The translations under genes and the position numbers were made by a program. A stretch of DNA of 64,000 nt from assembly GCA_947503835.1 (NCBI GenBank), contig CANNFM010000002.1, positions 434,001 to 498,000 of the forward strand, read 5' to 3'. Positions within the stretch are counted from its first letter, which is position 1. Every line of letters starts with the position of its first letter. Positions 35,167 to 43,036 of the stretch are shown here, in pieces. Under the pieces are notes generated by a model that was not told the DNA's origin, searched no databases, and saw only the letters and a list, made by a program, of their open reading frames with translations. Origin of the DNA: an uncultured Aquimarina sp. (lineage in GTDB: Bacteria > Bacteroidota > Bacteroidia > Flavobacteriales > Flavobacteriaceae).

Positions 35167-37044
35167 TTACAAAGAGCGATAAATCTCTTTTAACTTGTCC
35201 GCATTTATTTTTGATTTCCAATTAGGACCCAATGCATTTTCCCACAAAGGCTCTAATCCAAGTGCAACCGTAGTCATTATATTTAATTGTTCATCTGTAA
35301 TGTTTGCACAAACCCCTGTAGGCAAAGTAATTCCGTGATATTCTTTCATTTTTTTGAACACCTTTACGCCTTCAGGATAATATTCCCCTAATTTATCAAA
35401 CACTATACAATTTCCAATTCCGTGCTTTGTTCCCAAAACATAAGCTAATCCATAACTCATTGCATGAGCAACACCCACCTGAGAATATGCTATGCTCATT
35501 CCACCATGCCAGGAAGCCATCATTAATTTAGCATCTGCAGCTTCTTTAGTCAGATTGTTTTCAAGAAAAATCTCATTACATAAGTCCAATGCTTTTTCAC
35601 CATAACTTTGACTAAAAGCGTTTAAATATGTGCCATCTAAAGATTCAACACAATGTATATAACAATCCATTCCTGTATAAAACCATTGATCTTTTGGAAC
35701 ATCCTTTATTAATTCTGGGTCGAGGATAACCTGGTCAAATGGGGTGTAATCAGAATTAATTCCTAGCTTGCGCTCTGGCCCTGTGAGTACGGTAGTACGA
35801 GATACCTCTGCCCCAGTTCCAGAAATTGTTGGTATACCTACGTGATACACTGCTTTATTTTTAACTAAATCCCATCCTTGATACTTTGATGCACTACCCG
35901 GATTAGTTAGCATAATAGCAACAGCCTTTGAAAGGTCTAATATTGAACCACCGCCTATTCCTATAATTCCACTAGGGATAAACTGATAATCACTTTTAAT
36001 TTTAGAAACTATATTGTCAACTTGTGACGTTTTAGGTTCTTCTGCAGTAGAAATATAAATTATTTCATCTGTTGCTGATAATGGTATCCTCTCTTCAATA
36101 AAAGAAGTATTATTTTCAAAAACATTATCTATCAAATAAATAAATGGAGCGATACCATTTCTTTTATCAGAAATAATCTGACTAATTTGATTAAAACATC
36201 CCTTTCCAAACACTACTTTTGGAACCATTGGAAAGTTTCTATGGTTAGGAGTTTGTACTTCAGTAAGTACAGTTGTATGTTCGGTTTTCAATAAGTTCTC
36301 TTTATTAATTATCTTTTTTGCTCTTTCAAGGTCTTCTGGGGTATCAATTTCGACTCCTTCATGACTTGTTTCTACCATTTTAATATTCTTACCATATTCC
36401 AGATATCGAATACACTCGATCTTTTCTGAAGCCTCTAGTGATCTCATTGGCAAATGGTAAAAATCCAAAAGAGCCTGTTTTCTAAATGCATAAACTCCTT
36501 TATGCTTATGATATACATGATTTATTTCTTTATCTCTTGGGTAAGGGATAGGAGCACGAGAAAAATATAATGCATAATTGTTTTCATCTACAATAACTTT
36601 TACACTATTTGGATTCATGATATCATCCCATTCATCCATAGGAGTCATTAGACTGGCCAAATCAATATTATCTGAATCATTTTCATAAAATACGCTTAAA
36701 ACTTTTTCAAGACTTTCGCGATCGGTAAATGGTTCATCCCCTTGTACATTCACCACAATATCTACGTCCATATCCTCAACTGCCTCGGCAATTCTATCAC
36801 TCCCACAATCATGCTCTTTTACACTCATAATAGCATTACCTCCAATAGAAGTGATTTCTTTATAGATGATATCACTATCAGTCACAACATATACCGAATC
36901 AAAAAGTCCAGAATTAACAGTTGCTTCATATGTTCTTGTAATAACACTTTTCCCTCCGAGATCCTGCATTAGCTTAGCCGGAAACCGCGTAGCTGCATAT
37001 CTCGCAGGAATCATCGCGATAGTTTTTAGAGTATTTTTGTTCAA
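35167..37044 (-). CDS. kdsB: KdsB-KdnB fusion: CMP-Kdo synthetase plus Fe-type alcohol dehydrogenase
   Basis: 625 residues in two enzymes joined by a short linker (about 251-278). Residues 1-250 form a sugar cytidylyltransferase with [26 protein letters not shown] and the KdsB C-terminal [17 protein letters not shown]. Residues about 279-625 form an iron-containing alcohol dehydrogenase: [13 protein letters not shown] for NAD binding, and Asp/His metal ligands in [14 protein letters not shown] and [22 protein letters not shown]. This half resembles KdnB, the Kdo 8-oxidase that, with the aminotransferase KdnA, makes 8-amino-Kdo in Shewanella. The start is TTG at 37044; the first ATG (37014) would remove the first beta strand. 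No KdnA is seen here. Confidence 0.9.
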   Translation of the reverse strand: MNKNTLKTIAMIPARYAATRFPAKLMQDLGGKSVITRTYEATVNSGLFDSVYVVTDSDIIYKEITSIGGNAIMSVKEHDCGSDRIAEAVEDMDVDIVVNVQGDEPFTDRESLEKVLSVFYENDSDNIDLASLMTPMDEWDDIMNPNSVKVIVDENNYALYFSRAPIPYPRDKEINHVYHKHKGVYAFRKQALLDFYHLPMRSLEASEKIECIRYLEYGKNIKMVETSHEGVEIDTPEDLERAKKIINKENLLKTEHTTVLTEVQTPNHRNFPMVPKVVFGKGCFNQISQIISDKRNGIAPFIYLIDNVFENNTSFIEERIPLSATDEIIYISTAEEPKTSQVDNIVSKIKSDYQFIPSGIIGIGGGSILDLSKAVAIMLTNPGSASKYQGWDLVKNKAVYHVGIPTISGTGAEVSRTTVLTGPERKLGINSDYTPFDQVILDPELIKDVPKDQWFYTGMDCYIHCVESLDGTYLNAFSQSYGEKALDLCNEIFLENNLTKEAADAKLMMASWHGGMSIAYSQVGVAHAMSYGLAYVLGTKHGIGNCIVFDKLGEYYPEGVKVFKKMKEYHGITLPTGVCANITDEQLNIMTTVALGLEPLWENALGPNWKSKINADKLKEIYRSL

Positions 37045-37172
37045 AATTTATTGCTTTTTAGGAATCGCAAAAATAACTTTTTTTAATCGATTTTCAAGGC
37101 TACTGAAATATTTTGTTTACTATTAACAAAGTTTCCAAAACCTAGATATATTTTAATAAACATCTAAAGATA

Positions 37173-38600
37173 CTAGTTTTCAACAAAAAAATCATTCCCA
37201 AACCCAATAAGAAAGAGTTTTTTCTTTGCTCTCGTTATTGCAGTATATAACCAACGTAAATAATCTTTATTTATCCCATCAGGAAGATAGGGCTGCTCTA
37301 TAAAAACTCTATCCCATTGTCCACCTTGTGATTTATGACAAGTAATTGCATAAGAGAATTTAACTTGTAAGCCATTAAAATACTTATTGTTTTTTACTCC
37401 TATAAATTTCTTATATTTTGATTTCTCACCTTCAAAATCTTTCATAACTTCTTGGTATAACCTGTTTGATTCTTCATATGACAACGAAGGTGTTTCTGAT
37501 ACCAATGTATCTAGAAGTAAAACTGTCTCGAAAGGCTCTTGGTTCGGGTAATCAACCATATTAATTTTTACTTCTGCAAACCTAAAACCATATAACTCTT
37601 TGATAGAATAAATCTCTAACACTTTGATTATATCACCATTAGCAATAAAACCAGCTTCACTTTTAGTATCCAACCAGAAATAATTATTCTTTACAACCAT
37701 CAAATAATCTCCTGCCGATAATTCTTCTTCTTGAAAAAGTATCCTTGATCTAATTTGTTGATTATATACATTTGCTCTTTTATTAGATCGAAGTATAATT
37801 ACCGATTCTTCATGACCAGAGCTCGAGTACGCATCATTTAAAGCATCCATAATTTCATGACCATCAATAAACCTTACAATATCTGGATACCCAGATATCT
37901 GAAATTGAAAAGAATCATAAAAACCATCATTAAGCAGTTCTCTTAATCTTGTTGCATTCATTAAAATCCCGCTATTTTCTGCTTGTCTAACGACTTCATC
38001 TAATTCTATCTGAGTGACATCTTTGTTAAATCCTACTTCGAGATTATCTCGATTAAGAGCAGGACTAACTTCTAATTTTACAGGAGGTAGTTGAGCGGTA
38101 TCCCCAATAAAAAGAATTTTGCAATTATATCCAGAATATACATACATCATTAAATCATCCAGTAATGATCCATTCTCAAATAATTTACTATCACTTGGAG
38201 TATCTGGAATCATTGAAGCTTCATCAATAATAAAGATTGTATTACGGCTTTTGTTTTGTTTAAGCTGAAAAGCTAAACCTCCATTTTTATTCTTTTTAGG
38301 ATAATAAATATTTCTATGTATAGTCTGTGCTTGTTTTCCTGAATAATTACTAATCACTTTAGCTGCTCGACCAGTTGGCGCTAAAAGAATGGCATTTAAC
38401 TTAGCTTTCCATAAGTTTTTAACCAAAGTTCCTATCAATGTTGTTTTCCCTGTACCCGCATAGCCTTTTAAAAGAAAAAGAGAATCCTTTGATCCAGCTA
38501 GGGCAAAATGAGATAATTTTTGAAGAACTATATCCTGTTTCAATGTTGGTTCAAACGGGAAATCATTCTTCAATAACTCATAAAATTCTTTTTCCTTCAT
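37173..38600 (-). CDS. RecD-like ATP-dependent DNA helicase
   Basis: 475 residues, superfamily 1B. Walker A LLKGYAGTGKTTLIGTL at about residues 43-58, motif II IIDEASM, motif III GDTAQLPPV, and the C-terminal UvrD_C_2 block with TCHKSQGGQWDRVFIEQ and LYTAITRAKKKLFLIG. Small single-subunit proteins of this kind are common in Bacteroidota and relate to RecD2 and Dda helicases. Probably acts in repair or replication-fork processing. Single gene, divergent from the pilin-like membrane protein. Confidence 0.93.
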   Translation of the reverse strand: MKEKEFYELLKNDFPFEPTLKQDIVLQKLSHFALAGSKDSLFLLKGYAGTGKTTLIGTLVKNLWKAKLNAILLAPTGRAAKVISNYSGKQAQTIHRNIYYPKKNKNGGLAFQLKQNKSRNTIFIIDEASMIPDTPSDSKLFENGSLLDDLMMYVYSGYNCKILFIGDTAQLPPVKLEVSPALNRDNLEVGFNKDVTQIELDEVVRQAENSGILMNATRLRELLNDGFYDSFQFQISGYPDIVRFIDGHEIMDALNDAYSSSGHEESVIILRSNKRANVYNQQIRSRILFQEEELSAGDYLMVVKNNYFWLDTKSEAGFIANGDIIKVLEIYSIKELYGFRFAEVKINMVDYPNQEPFETVLLLDTLVSETPSLSYEESNRLYQEVMKDFEGEKSKYKKFIGVKNNKYFNGLQVKFSYAITCHKSQGGQWDRVFIEQPYLPDGINKDYLRWLYTAITRAKKKLFLIGFGNDFFVEN

Positions 38601-38733
38601 TAAAATTATAGTGTCAAGTATTGACTTTAGTTAATAAATCAAAGATAGTAATGATTTTTTGGCAATAAACTTTTACGATTAAAAAAAAATTGTAGATTTG
38701 CGTATACACTAATGTTTAAAGCTAAATCATAAA

Positions 38734-39378
38734 ATGAAAATTGTTATTCAATTAGTTCTGTGGGCAGTAATAGCGTTTTTAGGATACTTAGTATTCAATT
38801 CTGTTATGGGACCTGTAAGATTCAATAAAGTAAAAGAAGCTCGATATGCCAAAGTAGTAGAAAATTTAAGGGATATTCGTAGAGCTCAGCTAGCTTATAG
38901 ATCCGTGACTGGAAAATTCGAAAAGGATCCTGAAAAATTAATCTCATTTATAGATACTGCAAAGTTCACTCTTACTGAAAGAAGAGACTCGAGCTTTATC
39001 AGATTTAATAAAATACTTAAAATTGATGAGCCAAAAGACACCGTAGTCGTAGACACTTTAGGATATGCCTCTATTAAAGATTCTTTATTTAAAACAGGTA
39101 ATCATAAAACTATGATAAAGATTCCTTTGGAAGGAATTGATGCAAATTTTGAGCTAAACGCCGGATTTATTGATAAAAACGATCTAAGAATTGCGGTTTT
39201 TGAAGCTAAAGTTGCTAAAGATGTATTACTACATGATTTAGACAAAGATTTATTATCTCAAGAAAAAGAAGTTGTATCTGTTGATGGAGTTAACGGACCC
39301 TTCCTTTCTGTAGGCTCAATGAGCGAAGTAAAGACTTCTGGCAACTGGCCACTAACTTATGGAGCAAACGACCAATAA
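38734..39378 (+). CDS. membrane-anchored conserved protein, pseudopilin-like N-terminus
   Basis: 214 residues. One N-terminal membrane helix (about 4-24) runs into a long amphipathic helix (VKEARYAKVVENLRDIRRAQLAYRSVTGKF), an arrangement seen in type IV pilins and pseudopilins, although the prepilin peptidase site is absent. The rest is a soluble alpha/beta domain facing the periplasm. The gene overlaps the DUF3822 gene by 20 nt, so the three genes 38734-40721 are coupled. A TAGATTTG box at 38693-38700 may be the -7 promoter element. Function unknown. Confidence 0.85.
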   Translation: MKIVIQLVLWAVIAFLGYLVFNSVMGPVRFNKVKEARYAKVVENLRDIRRAQLAYRSVTGKFEKDPEKLISFIDTAKFTLTERRDSSFIRFNKILKIDEPKDTVVVDTLGYASIKDSLFKTGNHKTMIKIPLEGIDANFELNAGFIDKNDLRIAVFEAKVAKDVLLHDLDKDLLSQEKEVVSVDGVNGPFLSVGSMSEVKTSGNWPLTYGANDQ

Positions 39379-40183
39379 TAGTATTGATACTACATCAAAA
39401 ACATTGTCCATTCAGGTAAGCCTGAATGGACTTTCTTTTTGCACTATAGATTCTGATCAACAAGTAACAGCTATAGAGCAAGATAATTTCGGAATACAAT
39501 TAACACCAGAACAAGTACTAAACAAAATAAAAAACACTTTTGATAATAACCCTTTGCTAAAAAGTAATTTTGAAGCTATAGAGGTTATCTATCACAATGA
39601 TTTATACACTTTGATCCCTAAACCATTGTTTAATAAAGACATGGTAAAACACTATTTACAATATAATGTTAAAGTTCTCGAGAACGATTTTATTGTTTAT
39701 GACGAATTGGATCAACATGATATTGTTAGTGTATATATCCCATATGCAAATATCAATAACTTCTTTTTTGACACTTTTGGCTCATTTACATATAAACATG
39801 CCATTACTATTTTAATAAATTCATTACTTACTCAGGAAAAAAATAGTGAAACCACTACCGTTTTTGTGAACATTAATGAAAAATTGTTTGATTTAGTAAT
39901 AATTACCAAAGGGAAATTGATTTTAGGAAACACCTACAGATTTGAAAGTAAAGAAGATTTTCTATACTATTTACTATTTACAACAGAGCAAGCAAACCTT
40001 AACCCCGAAGAGTTTATGTTGGTTTTTTTAGGAGATGTTACCAAAGAAAATGAATGTTTTAAAATGGCCTATAAGTATATACGTAAAATCACTTTTGGGA
40101 ATTATTCTAGAGAACTCAAAATATCGCCAGGAGTCAAATCCTTTGAACCACACCAACACTTTATCTTACTAAGTCACTTTTGA
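39359..40183 (+). CDS. DUF3822 family protein
   Basis: 274 residues, cytoplasmic. It has an actin/FtsA-like layout of strands (LSIQVSLNGLSFCTID near the start, TTVFVNINEKLFDLVIITKGKLILGNTYRF in the centre), which fits the DUF3822 family known from Bacteroidota, always close to rsmD in the genomes I recall. It overlaps the upstream membrane protein gene and ends 1 nt before rsmD. Role unknown; partnership with the membrane protein is plausible because actin-fold proteins such as PilM work with pilin-like membrane proteins. Confidence 0.9.
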   Translation: MEQTTNNSIDTTSKTLSIQVSLNGLSFCTIDSDQQVTAIEQDNFGIQLTPEQVLNKIKNTFDNNPLLKSNFEAIEVIYHNDLYTLIPKPLFNKDMVKHYLQYNVKVLENDFIVYDELDQHDIVSVYIPYANINNFFFDTFGSFTYKHAITILINSLLTQEKNSETTTVFVNINEKLFDLVIITKGKLILGNTYRFESKEDFLYYLLFTTEQANLNPEEFMLVFLGDVTKENECFKMAYKYIRKITFGNYSRELKISPGVKSFEPHQHFILLSHF

Positions 40184-40184
40184 T

Positions 40185-40721
40185 ATGCGTATTATTTCAG
40201 GAAAATATAAAGGAAAAAGATTAACAGCTCCAAAAAAATTACCGGTTCGGCCCACAACGGATATAGCAAAAGAAGGATTATTTAATATTCTCAATAATTA
40301 CTATAATTTCTCTCAACTATCTGTTATTGATCTTTTTGCAGGGACTGGTAATATTAGTTATGAATTTGCCTCTAGAGGAACAGAACACATTATAGCTATT
40401 GATTCACATTATGCTTGCATGGGTTTTATAAAGAATACAGCCAAAGAACTTGATTTTTCTATTGAAACAATAAAGAGTGATGTCTACAGCTATCTAGAAA
40501 AAACAAGACATAATGCTGATATCATTTTTGCTGATCCCCCATATGATTTTACCAAAAAACAGTTTACGAAAATTGCAGAATTGGTTTTTAAAAATGACCT
40601 AATAAATGATGAAGGCTTTTTAATTATAGAACATTCAAAACACACTTCCCTTGAAGATGCTCCATATTTTGATAATTCGAGAAAATATGGCGGCTCTGTA
40701 TTTAGTTTTTTCAAGAAATAA
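40185..40721 (+). CDS. rsmD: 16S rRNA (guanine966-N2)-methyltransferase
   Basis: 178 residues. SAM-binding motif I is VIDLFAGTGNISYEF, the N-terminal part has the RsmD signature RIISGKYKGKRL with RPTTDIAKEGLFNIL, and the catalytic motif is FADPPYDF (D/NPPY type). It methylates G966 of 16S rRNA. Start codon chosen by coupling: it begins 1 nt past the DUF3822 stop. Confidence 0.96.
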   Translation: MRIISGKYKGKRLTAPKKLPVRPTTDIAKEGLFNILNNYYNFSQLSVIDLFAGTGNISYEFASRGTEHIIAIDSHYACMGFIKNTAKELDFSIETIKSDVYSYLEKTRHNADIIFADPPYDFTKKQFTKIAELVFKNDLINDEGFLIIEHSKHTSLEDAPYFDNSRKYGGSVFSFFKK

Positions 40722-40756
40722 CATAAACTAATTTATCAGTAAAAACTACCCGAGAA

Positions 40757-41224
40757 TTACTTTATAATGCAACTTTCTCCCATAACTGATGTCCTAATTG
40801 CTGATTCATCAATGGTTTCAAGGTTACTTAAAGAGTTAATTTGATACGTTGCTGTATCTATAATTTCTTCATAAAGAGATAAAACTTGCTCATCAAACCC
40901 TGGAGTTTCTTCTGCAGTAATTTTAAATATATTCATCTGATATACAAAATTATTAAGAATATGATGACTGGAAGATAGCATCGCTTTATAAATTTTTAGT
41001 CTTTCATTCTCCATTCGTATAACTTTTATACGCCTTCTTTTGTCCAAAAAAAGAAATATAAAAAAAATAGTCATTGGTATTATTATCTCATCTAATTCAA
41101 ACTCTTCTAAATTTTCTAATACAGCGATAAATTTTTCAAATAAATCTAATTCTAATGTAATACCTATTAAATAAACCATTACAGCTAGGCTTAATCCTAT
41201 TAAAGTTAATTTGTGCTTATACAT
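40757..41224 (-). CDS. small two-helix membrane protein with histidine-kinase-like H-box, copy 1
   Basis: 155 residues. Two membrane helices (about 6-24 and 48-60), then a cytoplasmic helical region. There the segment SSSHHILNNFVYQM (His87-His88, Asn91-Asn92) resembles the H-box of DHp domains of sensor kinases (H-x-L-N-N type). A second helix follows after an EETPGFDEQ turn, as in a helical hairpin. No ATPase domain is present. A close paralogue lies upstream at 41395-41847. Phosphotransfer is a hypothesis only. Confidence 0.75.
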   Translation of the reverse strand: MYKHKLTLIGLSLAVMVYLIGITLELDLFEKFIAVLENLEEFELDEIIIPMTIFFIFLFLDKRRRIKVIRMENERLKIYKAMLSSSHHILNNFVYQMNIFKITAEETPGFDEQVLSLYEEIIDTATYQINSLSNLETIDESAIRTSVMGESCIIK

Positions 41225-41394
41225 TCGTCTTGAAAGGGGGATTTAAGATATGAGTGTTTATAAAGTAAGATCAGTGTAAAGAAACATCGAATCTTGGATA
41301 ACCTAATCTAGTATTCGAATCAAATATACGTAAAAAGGTTAACTCACCGATAATCCACTTTACAACTATATCTATAAGTTATAACCAATTGTTT

Positions 41395-41847
41395 TTATTC
41401 ATTCATAACCGATGTACGAATAGAAAATTCATCAATGGTTTCAAGATTACTCAAAGAATTAATTTGATGAGATGTATTACTGATAATATCCTCATAGAAT
41501 GATAAAATCTGAGCATCAAATCCAGGAGTGTCTTCTGCCGTGATTTTGAATATGTCCATTTGATAAACAAAATTGTTTAAGATATGGTGACTAGAAGATA
41601 GCATCGCTTTATAAATATTAAGTTTTGCATTTTCGATAAGAATTTTCTTGTTACGCCTATGGGCATCAAAATACAGAAATATAAAAAAGATGGTAATAGG
41701 AATAATTATTTCATCTAATTCAAATTGCTCAATATTGAGTAAAAACTCCTTAAAGTGTTCAAAAAGGTCTAATTCAAAAATTGTGGTTGTTACATAAATA
41801 AAAACAGATAATACCAATCCTATAAGCGTTAATTTATACTTGTTCAT
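41395..41847 (-). CDS. small two-helix membrane protein with histidine-kinase-like H-box, copy 2
   Basis: 150 residues, clearly paralogous to copy 1: same two membrane helices, identical KAMLSSSHHILNNFVYQM block, the ITAEDTPGFDAQ turn and the LSNLETIDE...IRTSVM ending. The N-terminal half is more diverged. It is 170 nt upstream of copy 1, so the two may be separately expressed. No kinase ATPase domain follows in the window. Confidence 0.75.
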   Translation of the reverse strand: MNKYKLTLIGLVLSVFIYVTTTIFELDLFEHFKEFLLNIEQFELDEIIIPITIFFIFLYFDAHRRNKKILIENAKLNIYKAMLSSSHHILNNFVYQMDIFKITAEDTPGFDAQILSFYEDIISNTSHQINSLSNLETIDEFSIRTSVMNE

Positions 41848-42088
41848 TGGTTAGGGGGATTAAAGTTAGGGAGTGACGATTAGTGAGGGTTTATTAGGTT
41901 ACGATTCAATACAATTAGAAGAAAAATTGCATCTACGTTTAAGAGTCAGGTAGGTTAAATATAAGTAAAAAATAAAGGGACAAGGCATTTTACAAGTATT
42001 TTAACACTAAAAAATTGATGTAAACCCATAAAACCAAAAGGTTAAAAATACATATACATAAATAATTATTGCAAAAATCCTATCCTTA

Positions 42089-42991
42089 CTAAGCCACTTC
42101 TTCGCCTATAGAAGCTTCCCAAATCATAAACCACTCTTGATCTGTAACCTCAGTGTTTAAGGAATCTAAAGCCGATTGAATTCTAGTAATTTTAGTAGAA
42201 CCGATAATAGGAAGAATTCCAGAAGGGTGTTTTAAAATCCAAGATGTAAGAATCTGATCTGGGGTTACACTATATTTTTCTGCCAATCGATCAACAACTT
42301 TGTTAATCCGTACAACTCTATCTTCGGGGTTTTTGGCAAAGAATTTACCCCCAGCCAGTGTAGAATACCCCATAGGTTTCACTTTTTTTGAAATACATTG
42401 ATCCAGAGTACCATTAACAAAGGGTTCTAAATGTAAAGGTGAAATCTCTATTTGATTGGTCTCTAAAGGGACAAATGTATTTAGCATTTCGAATTGCGAA
42501 GATGTAAAATTTGAAACCCCAAAATATAATACTTTACCATCCTTTTTAAGCTTTGTAAAAGCTTCTGCCACTTCTTCGGGATGCAGCAATGGACTTGGAC
42601 GATGAATCAAAAGTAAATCGATATAATCGGTTTGTAAATTATTTAAAGATCGTTCAACAGAGTTAAGTATATATTCTTTACTTGTATCATATGATTTAAT
42701 CCCATTTTCTGGGCGATTAGGGGTCACTAATTTAATTCCGCACTTTGACACTAATTGCATTTTTTCACGAAGTGATGAATTTCCCTTAAGTGCATTCCCA
42801 AAAAGTGTTTCGGTGGTATAATGCCCATAAATATCGGCATGATCAAAAGTAGTTACATTGATATCAAGACAGCCTTCGATTAGTTTTCGAGCTTGGTCAA
42901 TAGATAAATTTGCTCCCCATTCTCCCCAATTCATGCATCCTGCAACTATTCGTGAAAACACAGGGCCACTTTTAGAAATCTTACTATTCAT
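42089..42991 (-). CDS. aldo/keto reductase
   Basis: 300 residues from the ATG at 42991; a TTG five codons earlier is also possible. TIM-barrel NADPH-dependent reductase of the YdhF-like group: catalytic Asp and Tyr in TFDHADIYGHYTTE, Lys in VSKCGIK, His in LLLIHRPSP, and the late cofactor motif PIIGSTKITRIQSAL. Substrate not predictable from sequence. It follows the GH3 gene by 45 nt on the same strand. Confidence 0.93.
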   Translation of the reverse strand: MNSKISKSGPVFSRIVAGCMNWGEWGANLSIDQARKLIEGCLDINVTTFDHADIYGHYTTETLFGNALKGNSSLREKMQLVSKCGIKLVTPNRPENGIKSYDTSKEYILNSVERSLNNLQTDYIDLLLIHRPSPLLHPEEVAEAFTKLKKDGKVLYFGVSNFTSSQFEMLNTFVPLETNQIEISPLHLEPFVNGTLDQCISKKVKPMGYSTLAGGKFFAKNPEDRVVRINKVVDRLAEKYSVTPDQILTSWILKHPSGILPIIGSTKITRIQSALDSLNTEVTDQEWFMIWEASIGEEVA

Positions 42992-43036
42992 ATTTTTTAC
43001 TTTCAATAATTGTAATTCGTTTATTTTTCAAACTTG

